NCBI GenBank assembly: GCA_942486035.1
Contig: CALNXK010000124.1
Location: 1,346,001 to 1,410,000 of the forward strand
Direction of reading: 5' to 3'
Origin: Porites lobata
Lineage: Eukaryota > Cnidaria > Anthozoa > Scleractinia > Poritidae
Length of the DNA stretch: 64,000 nucleotides
The position numbers were made by a program, and so were the translations under genes. Below are positions 9,788-20,322 of the stretch, in pieces (within the stretch, counting starts at the first letter, position 1; every line of letters starts with the position of its first letter). The notes under the pieces are model-generated. The model saw only the letters and a program-made list of their open reading frames with translations. It did no database searches and had not been told where the DNA came from.

Positions 9788-12700
9788 ATGGCGTTCAACA
9801 GACAACCAGTTGCTAAAGGAGGGTTATGGTCGACTCATTCGGCCCCTGTTAGTAAAGAAACGCAAAATTTACTCAGAGGTAACAAACAACTAACAAGAGA
9901 TTACCCTAGAAGCAATTCAGGCTCGTAATGTCATTCATACATGCAGATATTTTAATTTTTGACTGCAGTTATGATGGACGAATCCAAGTTGACTAATTTT
10001 CAACGGAGACAGTTACAGGAAAACATGAAAAGTAAGTCTTATCTCCCCCATGATATTGTCATTTATGTTTTATATGCATTATAATGTAGAATCTAAAAGC
10101 TATATTTGATGTCAAAAAACCCTTTTACTTGGTCAGTATAATAGGTGGTTTTCACGTTACGTCATCGCCGCCATGCTGGTGGACGGTAAACAAAAGATCG
10201 TTCATTAGCTTGCCTTGTTTGTCCACCAGCATTTGTTCATTTCACTATTGTTATTTGTGTCTCCCGTAATTGCATGAAAACCACCTATTATGTAAGCTTA
10301 CTCAAGTAGAAAGTAAACTTAATATTACCGGTAAAATAAAAGCTCATAATTTAATTATGAGCTTTTATTTGCCTAGTCCCTATACGGCGTCTTTCCAAGC
10401 CCTCTCGGTCAATGCATTTCGGTGACGTATCCGAGACGAACGGCCGGGAGACGCCTAGACAATCTCGGAGTGCGCATGCGTGAGCATTTTTGAAAAGTTC
10501 CCATGTTCAACTGAAATAATCTATAAATAACTTTGCGTGTGAATATCCTTGGCTTAAAGATCGGCACTATTAAATCTGGTTTCTGTTATCAAAGAACAAA
10601 AATATTGCTTTGAATTGGAAAGAATACTACGGTATAACGTGCAAGTAATTTCTCTTTTAGTTCATTTTTAAATGAACCATTAAAATGATATTTCTCTATT
10701 GATAAAAAGATTTGAAACAGTAGTTTGTTGACATTCTACCAAATTTAGAGACCAAATTCAACAGCCTGTCCAATTAGTTTGATAAGCTTCCAAATCGGAA
10801 AATTAAATTACATAAAATATTTCGAAGTGAAATGATAACGAGAAATTTATAGGAGCAAGCGAAAATAGAGAAACGAAAGATAGCTTTTCATATTCAAGAT
10901 TAAATATAAACTTATTTCTTTAGCTTACCTTCTGATTCTTGATCAAATAATTTTTTTGCGACGCTGTTTTGCTTAGCCTACAAATAGTTTTTGAGATGAA
11001 ATAAAGTTCAAATTAGTTCAATGAGATAAATGAAAAAGAAAGGCCAAAGGACTTTCAAGAGTGAAAACGTGCATAGAATAAAAATGCTCGGTTCAACTCT
11101 TTATCCTCTGTACTTTCCATGGCTGCTGGACATCTTTCATCAGCGCGGAAAAGTTATTGACAGCTCGCCCGCTTCCAAAAGCTCCTCCCCAAGTGAGACA
11201 AAATGTCTCACTTCTCCGAGTTTGTCTAGGCCTCAAAAACTTTCTCGGACCACGTGACCCGTCCACCTTTTGGATTTTATCTCGGTCCATAACTTCAGAT
11301 TAAATCGCAGAAAAGAACTTGCTTTATCATTAGGCTTAATATTAATACAATATCTTATCAGGTGAAAAGGTTCGGAAGTGAGCACAGCAGATGAGTGATA
11401 TAATTATTCTTCAACACTCAAGGAGGAATTTTGTACAGTTTATCTCCATGCACCCATGTAATAACCACTATTTATGTTAAAGTCAACTCTCTTAACCCCT
11501 TAAGTCCCAATAGTGACCAAGATCAATTATTTTCTCCTAACAATATCCATACATTGTCAACAGATAAGTCATGAGAATTGATAAAAAGATCACCAAAGAG
11601 AAAATGCCTTGATCTATTATCAAATTCTCTCAACTAATTCTTTATGGAAATGTATGGAGATCAGTTTGGAGAATTTGTATGCGGATAATGAGGCTGAAAG
11701 GGTTAAAGACGTGGCAAAGGATCCAAATATGAATTTTAATATATTTTAAAAAGATTTATAGAGAAGTGGGATAAAGTTTTTTAAATGTGACATTTCCTTG
11801 TTAACTCTGCTGTTCAAATTTCAGGAGGTGAATCTCTTCCAGTGTCATGTAATCCTACCTCAAGTAGAAGTGAGAGAAGTCAACAGAATAGTGCACCCAA
11901 GAAGCCCTTACCCAAGGTCATGAATGCAAGGCATCTCTCTGGTGGAAAGCGATCAAAAGATACAATTGATATGCACAGGAGCAGTGTTCCACAGGAGATT
12001 TACAGACCTTCTCCAGGCAGTATGTTCATCTTAGCTGTCACTTATGGACCTTTTGCATTAGTTGGTCACATAATCAACTTTCTGTTAACACAAAAACAGG
12101 TAGCTTTAGAAAAATGATTTTAGCAGGAACGGAAAGAGCATATTAAAACTAGGTAACCTGTAAATTTTCAGCCATATATCTCAAAAGTAGAAATGAAAGA
12201 AATAGCAGAAATCTGAAACTATTAACGTTTGTACAGTTGTATGGTTTTTAGGGGTAATTATTAAAGCTACAAGTGCCAAGGATGATAACAGTGTACAAAT
12301 GACTTACTGAATTAATTTATGCTGGAGGTAGATAAGACATCAGAATGAATTTGGGAAAACAGTTTGTAAAGACATGGCCAGAGAAAAAGATCAACTATCT
12401 GCTCAGTTTATGCAATGAAAAAACACTAGAATAGTCCCTCCCCCCTCTCCTACCATCAAACATCCTGTTGACAGCATGGGACAGACATTGTGCAGTTCTT
12501 TGCTTCTTTGCAAAAACATTCCAATACATGTACCTCAAACACCTCATTAAAAAGGTCTTTTTTACTTTCCATTTCCTGGAGCAAGAGGGGATGGGAAAAA
12601 GAGAGACTTTGGAATCATAGTTAATGCGTTACATTGGACTGTGTTTTCAGAAAAGCCAGGCAAGATAAAGCAAATCCTGTGTTATGAATGGCTACCTGAG

Positions 12701-15700
12701 TGGGCGAGATAAACCCACTTGGAATTTCCCACATTGTTCCTGCAAGAAAAAGTTCGTTTTTGGCCATGTAATAAAACCTTTATTGGTCAAAATGGCTGAA
12801 TGTTGGCCTCTCTTATTTTTTTGCACTTTTTACTGACCTTGAAAAATGCAAAAATACTTTGACCAATAGTTCAGCCATCTTGACCTCAAACTTAAAACAT
12901 TATTTGCCTACCTGTTGGGTCTTTACAGCAAGTGTGGAAGCAGAATGTTGAAAAGTGAAATGTCTGATGTTGACTAATGTATATGTTCCCTTATAGAGTC
13001 TATTTCAGAGCAAGATAAAAGGAGGCTTCAAAATGTTATGGCCTATGGAGAGGATGGAAAAAATATTGAGGATATACCAAAGCAAAGACGACCTTCTCCC
13101 ACAGCGAGGGCACAAGAAAAAGAAATTGATCGGTTTGATGAAGGTAAATATGACTCTGCCCACCTTGTTTAATTTCCTATACAGCCTCACTTTGTGTCAA
13201 ACATTTCATTATTAATTAAGGTAAAGTTTGTACATAAACATTAATTTTATTGTTAATTGTGTCCACTTACTAAACATGCTGTTCTTGATTGGTCTGTCCA
13301 GCAGGTTTTATTTCACTGTGTGGCCTCAAAAAAATTGTAAAGCTCTTATTTCATGAAGTGGACTATTAATATGCTTTTTAAACTGCACTGGAAATAATTT
13401 TGTCAAATGAGATTTCAAGTTGCTGGTTAAACACAACAAGCACAAGTAGATGGGGAATCAAACAGATAGGGATTTCTTCTTTTTTTCTTCTATTTTTTGA
13501 AAGAACCAGGGGGTCACCTTCATGGTAGCCTTGGGATATCCCCAGCCCCCTACCCCGAGCCCTTAATGAGAGCCCTGATTTTTTTTTCATTTAGATTTGT
13601 ATTCCCTCAGTTTGCATCATCCTTTTTCTCTGTTTCATTCCTTTTTCTTGTTGAGATGAACTCTACAAATTTGCCCACTCCCTTTCAATGAAAGGGTCTT
13701 CATAGTTCCTTTGGTAGGGAAGTGTAGCTACGTGAGGCCATGGTTTTAAATCCTGTTGAAGCCCTTAACTTTGTGTTTGGGCTCTTTTTTACTGCTATTA
13801 AAACTGCGATGGTCGTATCTTATCTTGGATAGATTTTTCATTCCAGCAGTTCACTTCTGTGATCTTCATTCTACTTTGCTTTGTATGCTGTGTTAAACAA
13901 ATTTTTGATCATTTCTCATGTTTAGGATTTGACGTGCATCAATCAGCCTGGCTGTTTTGCTTAAATTGAAGTCTTCTCCACTCTTCTTAATCCACAAGAT
14001 TTTATTTATAAAAATAAAAATTGAACCAAAATTGATATTTATTCTTGTTGTTTCGTCATGTAGTTCTTCAAGAAATAGAGGATAGGAGAGGCTTTCTAGA
14101 TGAAATGGAAAAGCTTGGGGAAGGCAAAAAATACAGAACTATTATAACGACAGAGATATCACAGGTAATCTGATGCCATGACACTACTTGTAAAATAATA
14201 GTCTTATAATAAAAGGGATATTCAGTGGCGGATCTAGGGGAGGGAACCCTGTGCCCCCTCTTATTTTTAGACCAAACTGAGGCCCAAAGGGCCAAAAAAA
14301 TTTTTTTGGGGGGGACCGGGCCTCCCTTATCTAAGGTTCTGGATGACCCCCCCCACCCATCTCAAGGTTTGGATGGAGTTTGGTCTTCGAAATTAAAGAC
14401 GGTAATAAATATTATAGCTTAATAAGGGTCTGGTAAGTAGGTATGGAGACTTCCAACATGTGCAATTACGCGTTGGTTATCGATTACGCTTGTTTACAAA
14501 TATCTCCTTTCGAAACAGTGATTTTATAATGTTCCTGGACCATTCCTCCAAATAAAATTGGCAAACATGCACAAGAAAACATTTTCCTAATAAAATTACC
14601 AAAAATCCTTCGTGTGTTTGCGCAAGATATGTTTTATGGAAACATCGACTTGTCAACGACTTGTCAATGTCGGCAACTTAAACTAAACCTGTTGTCAACG
14701 CAAATTAATATGTATTGTCTAATGACCAATCAAATGCCTGTGTTGCTGGTACAATGCACTCCTTGAACGCGAGCTGCAGTGATGTTATTACAGTCCCTCT
14801 ATTTTTCTCATCCCCCCACCCAGAGCTATAATCCCCGACGCCTGCCCCCTCGGTACATTTGAAAATCAAGATACCTGTGACGGTAAGACACGGTATATCT
14901 AAGCGATCTCGCTAATAAATAGGGGACTGTGAACAGTCTAGTTTGGGTCTTACATTATACACATTATGGAAACACAGTGAATAATAATTGCAAAAAAAAC
15001 TATATGAAAGAATACCTGGAATAATGCTGCAAGTGTCTTGTGATAAACTGCTAGTTTTTCCTTCTAATTTGCAAGTCTTAGCTAAAAAAAAGGCAGAAAT
15101 AAGGGAAGGTTCCTCCTCGCTTCCTTGTTTGGCATGCATGGGCTTGCTGCTGGGTTCCAAAGAATACTTGGGGGTTATGTTGTTATGAACCCTTTCCAGG
15201 GCCATCGAGAAGGGCTGCTCAGGGTGAGTGATAAAATGCTCATTTAAACTAGCCTCTTAAGCTAACGACTTGGTTGCCATGGAGGTGGCTTTGTTTGCTT
15301 GGCTCTCCTCAGACCACTCGTCTTTGCATCCCTTTGCTATTCATTATCCCAAAAGCATAGAACACGACTATTCTCTGCCTAATGGTTGAATCCAGCATTG
15401 CCATCTCTTCAGTGTTGAATACATTATAAACCCACATATAAGAATCTAGAATTTTGAGGTCAGGCTGAACAGGTTCTTATATTTTAGGGTAGTTTTTCAC
15501 AATTCAGGCTGATTAGGTTCTTATTAGGTTGTCGTAGTGTAGCCATTGGCAGAAATATTGTACTACTAATACATAATACTTGATGGAAAACATATACACT
15601 ATAACTTTTTGTTAGAAGTTTCTCACACAATTAAAATCCAGAATTTGACCATCAAAATTGGAGTGATTTTTTTTGTATAAGAACCTATTTTTCTTTACCA

Positions 15701-16147
15701 GGCTGAACAGGTTCTTATATTTTTGGGTATTTAAAAGCCAAATTTCAGACTGTAGGTTCTTAAATCACTAGGTTCTTACATGCGGGTTTTTACTGTAGCT
15801 TTAAGGTGCCAAGGTTGTTTCTGACTAACTGTCCAGCAGTTGCCTGCTTTAATCCTTGATTGGTACACCACTGATTGAGATCAAAACTTCCGTCCACATG
15901 TACCGGTGCTTATTGATATTTAAAATGTATGATTATGCCATGTTAAATTTTTTATTATTGTACTTTCAGTTGGGGAGTAGTAACGGGCAAGGGAACATCA
16001 TGCCCCTTAATTGATTGGCCTAGGTTTATGACTCAGTAGAAGTAATAATTATAAGTGTTGTTCCTCTTTCCACAGAAAATACGAGAACTTGAGCTTATTG
16101 ATAAAGAAAGAAGCAAAGAACTCAATCTTGCTGAACAAAACCAGTGA
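9788..16147 (+). CDS. C22orf23: UPF0193 / EVG1 family protein (C22orf23 ortholog), six exons
   Basis: Coding exons are 9788-9878, 9969-10031, 11825-12019, 12997-13143, 14064-14164 and 16076-16147. All introns are GT-AG and the phases agree, giving 222 residues (human about 217). Family-typical segments appear in order: TQNLLR then MMDESKLTNFQRRQLQENMK at residues 26-51; RGESLPVSCNPTSS; DKRRLQNVMAYGED; EIDRFDEVLQEIEDRRGFLD; EKLGEGKKYRTIITTEISQK; IRELELIDKERSKELN at the end. The arrangement and wording closely match the vertebrate EVG1 protein, whose molecular function is unknown. No signal peptide or membrane segment is present. The start is the first ATG of exon 1, 110 bp after repeat copy B. 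It is convergent with the MICAL-like gene. Confidence 0.92.
10141..10288. mobile_element. MITE in EVG1 intron 2
   Basis: Inverted ends ATAGGTGGTTTTCACG and CATGAAAACCACCTAT bound 148 bp of noncoding DNA that includes the inverted pair 'ccatgctggtggac' / 'gtccaccagcat'. It lies wholly within an intron. Confidence 0.75.
10337..10371. repeat. Perfect hairpin in EVG1 intron 2
   Basis: 'aataaaagctcataatt' is followed almost directly by its complement 'aattatgagcttttatt'. It is probably the residue of a small palindromic element. Confidence 0.75.
10390..10445. repeat. Dispersed repeat segment shared with 46630-46680
   Basis: 'ccctctcggtcaatgcattt' followed by 'cggtgacgtatccgaga' recurs with few changes near 46639-46676. 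The segment contains a TGACGTA CRE-like core. It is one member of a dispersed element whose ends I could not fix. Confidence 0.6.
14224..14360. repeat. Transposon fragment beginning CAGTGGCGGATCTAGGGG
   Basis: The left end 'cagtggcggatctagggg' is typical of a widespread class of DNA-transposon termini. G- and C-runs and an inverted 'ggatgaccccccc' follow. The right end is uncertain. It lies in EVG1 intron 5. Confidence 0.4.
15440..15800. repeat. Repeat with 'caggctgaacaggttctta' units and TIR-like right end
   Basis: 'caggctgaacaggttcttat' occurs at about 15461 and 15700, and the block ends 'ggttcttacatgcgggtttt' then tactgta. The same end appears at 49599-50190 and in inverted form near 29040-29160. 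It lies in EVG1 intron 5. Confidence 0.6.
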
Positions 16148-16159
16148 TGAACCTCATGG

Positions 16160-16165
16160 AATAAA
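16160..16165 (+). other. Candidate polyadenylation signal AATAAA, EVG1
   Basis: AATAAA lies 13 bp past the EVG1 stop codon. A weaker ATTAAA is at 16692-16697. The sequence does not decide which one is used. Confidence 0.4.
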
Positions 16166-16169
16166 GGAT

Positions 16170-18600
16170 TGATTTGGTTTAGAACAAAGCAAAATTTCTT
16201 ACGATGTGCTACACATGGGATACAAAATAGGCAGTGTCTTGTAAGATATATTCCTTTTGTTGGCTCTTCAAATTGGACCATTTTCATAAAGATGGCTGCT
16301 GAGAGATACAAGACATATTACTTGACAGTTTAACTCTTGTGCAGTGTGCAAAACAGAAACAATGGAAATGATGTACAAAGCAAGTTATAGATAATCTACA
16401 AACAGAATCCAGTGGCAATCTTCAGAGCTGTCTCATCTGCAAACAAGTGAGATGAGCAAAATGGCTGCCAGCATGACCTGTAAACCTTTTTGTTTGACTG
16501 CTTGAATGTGTCAACTGAAGTGCTTGCAGGCAAGTGATGTTAAGGTAACTTGGTGACATAAAAAGAAGACTTCAGATAGAAGTTCTACGGGGTGATCGGC
16601 TCTAATGTCAAACAGTAAAAGGTAAAGCAAACGGTCTCACACATGTACAGCTGCTTGTATTTACCTTGTAAAAATATAACTCTTTTTATTCATTAAACTA
16701 GATTTATCACAATGTAAAATTCTGTGTCTGAAAATGTATTAATTATTAATATATACAAGTTTTACTATAACAGAATAATTTTATTTTTTTGGTTTTGTTA
16801 CAAAATACCCCTTTACTCCTTATCCTTGCTACTTAAATTTTGTGTAGCTCATGGATAGTGATAATTAATTGGGGATTTAGTAGCTGTAAATACCACTTGC
16901 TTTTGTTCACAATTTTCTGTACTTTCAATATTTTTAGGCGTTGTTAAGAATATCAGTGATAGGGATTTTTAAATGCCTATCACTGATATTCTTAATAATG
17001 CCTATAAAAACTAAAGTGCTCAAATCTGATTGGTTATAACTACACCCAATAAGAAGTGTGCTTTAGAGTACATGAATGTCATCATTCACTGTAACAGAAC
17101 ACTTGCACTCTGATAGGTTATTTCCCCATACATCTAGTATAACTATTTAATTTTAAGTATAATCTAAGGGCCTGTTTACATGGACGTGCAAATAGAGTTT
17201 TAAATAATAGGTGAGGTAACATTTGGCAGGTCACCCCACCTATCATGTAAACGTGATCATATTAAAATGATGAGATTACATGGGTCCCCCACCCCCCTGC
17301 ATACATACTCTACCATTTCCTGGGCCCGGGTTCCTGGGCAGACCATTATAAACAAATTATAATATCAATCTCAGATCTTTCAACTCTGTGTGTAATCATC
17401 TTCATGGTTGAACAAGTCAGATCTTGCAGGCACTGTAATCTCATGTTGTTTAAACAGCTGCAAGATTACACACTGAGCTGGACTTAGTCCTGCTATTATC
17501 ATCAGCTTTTATTTTGGATCAAAGGAAAATACAAATAATAACCCAGTTTTGGTTAGACAATAAATTACCAGGGAACTACCGTAAAACTATATTTCTAGTA
17601 ACTAAGGCCTCGTTTCAAACGACCCTTCTCAACTCTTGCTCTGGTGAGTACTGTGAGGAAGCTACTGCCTTTAGTAGTGGCAAATGGCACAGATTCCACC
17701 TTATTTCAGAAATGCTTATAACTGGACCCTATATACTTCATATCACATATAATAACATGTTGTACAGAAACTTTAGTAGTCTTTGGGTGAGGATTTGGTC
17801 TGGGGACATTTTGTGATGTCTAACACTAAGTGCAAGAATATTGCCAGCACAGATTTCTGAACACAACTTGGTAACTAATTCCAACCCTCACTGAAGCATT
17901 AGTGACTTCTACTTCCATCTTTAAGTCTTGAATGTATTGCCACAAAGTCTTGAATTTTCAAACAGAGATTTTAGCCTCTCAACACATCTCGGATTTGACC
18001 ATTTCCCACAACCAGAGGGGAATGGGGACCCTTCATTGAGCAAAGAGCTGAGAAACTGAGGTCTTTGAATATAAGGAAAACATGCAAGGGTCGGTTATTT
18101 ACACGAAGTCTAACTTAGACCTCCGTTTGGGAAATCTCTGGGAGACCTCCAGATCTCTTTCTTAGTAGGTTATTTTAAGAAGACAAAATGTTTCTTCAGT
18201 CTACACTATATGTTTTCATGAAACTGTTCATGATAAATGGTGTTTCCATAAAAGTGTTAGGCAAACTGAAAATGTCTTAGAATACAGTTTTCTTTAACAC
18301 CAGCTAAACTCAGTTTAAATAACTGGCCCTAAGCATCTTTTAAGCCAAGGATGGCAAACAAAGGTACATGTAATAGGTTCTATCTGACAACCTATCACAA
18401 TAGATTAGTAAGTAATATTATCATAGATTAGTGACCATGGTTTGTTCTCTCTTTAAGAATTTACTTCACATCTTTCTTCTTTTTTGGAGAGATTTGCACA
18501 CGAGTTGATTCAAGTAAATAAGTAAAACCTGTAAACATCTGTAGACCTCCTTTCTTTCCTGTATTAAAAGCCAGTATTAAATAAATTGCAGAATACATAT
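16170..18600. other. 3' UTR/intergenic interval, no gene
   Basis: No exon was recognised. 16936-17000 is a hairpin built from 'taagaatatcagtgatag' and its complement around an AT loop. 17165-17260 contains 'gggcctgtttacatggacg' with an inverted partner 'catgtaaacgtgatca', a likely MITE fragment. Confidence 0.45.
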
Positions 18601-19110
18601 ATGCCAACTTTCCCGGATTATCCAGGAGTCTCCCAGATATGACACCAATGTCCTGGTCTACGGTATGGGTCACCAAATCTCACGGATAAAATGGAAGTGT
18701 TGGGCTTTTCTGTGCTTTAATTTGGAATTTCTGGGTAACTTTTCTTGCTGAAACCTCGAAAGACTTGGAAATAATCATCATAACTATTGTACTGAGTTTC
18801 ACGAATAGTCTTTCATGCACTAGCCTTTATTTTAGCCTTAAGGCTAAAATAAAGGCTAGTGCATTTAAGACTATTCGTGAAACTCAGTACAATAGTTATG
18901 AGGATTAATTTGGAATTTATATCCCATTTTCTCCCAAAGTTCGATTTTTTTATTGATAGTTCAGTTTCTGAGGCATTTTTGCACATATTTCATGACTGAC
19001 AAAGATTATTTTGCTACTACGATCATAAAAGTGAATCTTGATGGTCTCATGTAAGACATCATAAATTGTCTTAAGTCTCCAGATTTTAGATTTCCAAAGG
19101 TTGGCATCTC
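18601..19110. repeat. Element with GCCAACTTT/AAGGTTGGC ends and a large palindrome
   Basis: The outer inverted ends are 'atgccaacttt' (about 18601) and 'aaggttggcat' (about 19097). Inside, 18773-18840 and 18841-18908 are reverse complements of each other with only a few mismatches and no spacer (centre 'ccttaagg'). Confidence 0.65.
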
Positions 19111-19703
19111 TGGAAAATGCTGTAGAAGAGCCTGTATACCAAGTTTAAGAATGGAGGGGGTGGGTGGGTGGAAATGATGGAGAGTAGTAAAAATTGAAAA
19201 CCCTTGTAAAAATAATTATAAAACTATAATAAATCTCTAACCTATCTAACATCATTAATATATTTTGCTACATGATTACATGCATATGGGGCCCTTTTAA
19301 AATATTTATACTAGATGGTGCTTTTTGAAATGATACGGATCATTCCTTTTTTGTATAATGTGTAAACAATTACATGATATTATTAAATTGTTTAGACTTA
19401 CATTACATGTAGTTAATGGTAAAAAAAAAATCAGACTTCCTACAGACCTCTCAGTGACTTTTGATGCCTAGACGAAGTATTGTTTTTTTTTTTTTCAAAT
19501 ACAAGAAAGTTGATACATTAAATAAGAGAAAGGATCTTGTATCAAAGAGAAACTAACAGTTATTTAACACAGGAATATGAATGCATCAGTAAGATAATAA
19601 AATTGGGGATGTTCATTTCATGCAATATGTCTACTGTGAAAACTTTCATAGGTCCTCATCCAAGAAAGAGGATCAAGGTTATGTTTAATACATTTCCATA
19701 TCA
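19111..19703. other. Intergenic, no gene seen
   Basis: AT-rich sequence with homopolymer runs (poly-A near 19420, poly-T near 19483). No exon or paired inverted ends are evident. Confidence 0.4.
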
Positions 19704-19711
19704 TTGTACAC

Positions 19712-20246
19712 CAGTGTTCCAGCCAGAAAATTGTGCTTGAGGGCCAAAGTGGCCCGTATAACCCATTTTTGGGGGCCAGATATTTCAAGAAAGGGCCAAT
19801 GTACCAGTATCTCTCTAATATGCAAAAGAGAAGAAGCAGTTGGAAAGTTAAGGAAATCAAAATGTCAGTTTATTTGAAGCTTACATGGAGCGTCCCTATT
19901 TATACACGTCCCTTTTTATCCTTTTTCGAGACTCCATGATGGATACCCATGAGCTTCTGCGATATTACAAAAGCCAAGTCGAGGTTTAGTGGTCTCCAGA
20001 CCACTCAACGTAAATCAGGTAAACCGATTGATTTTCATGTTGCGTACAAAGGTACGGAGTCGTTGTCTTTTAGATTAAAAATTCTGTTTAATTAGGAAAT
20101 TATTGTAGTTGAAGTAACGGAGACCATTTTAAGCCCAGGCAATTAAAAAAGGAACGGGCCATAATGGCCCTTGAACGCTTTTGATGGGGGCCATCTCTCG
20201 ATCTTTTGCAGGATTCACGCAATGGCATGCTCTGGCTGAAACACTG
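19712..20246. mobile_element. hAT-like MITE, 535 bp, 8-bp target duplication
   Basis: The ends are CAGTGTTCCAGCCAGA and, inverted, CAGTGTTTCAGCCAGA. The flanking 8-bp duplication TTGTACAC is perfect (19704-19711 and 20247-20254). Inner blocks 'gggccaaagtggccc' and 'gggccataatggccc' are also mirrored. It is noncoding. It lies 76 bp beyond the MICAL-like stop codon and carries an AATAAA on the gene's strand at 19869-19874. Confidence 0.9.
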
Positions 20247-20322
20247 TTGTACACCCTAATCAAGTGAAGACAAGATATATTACACACATATTCTTACAGA
20301 GTTAAAAACTAACAGTCTAAAA

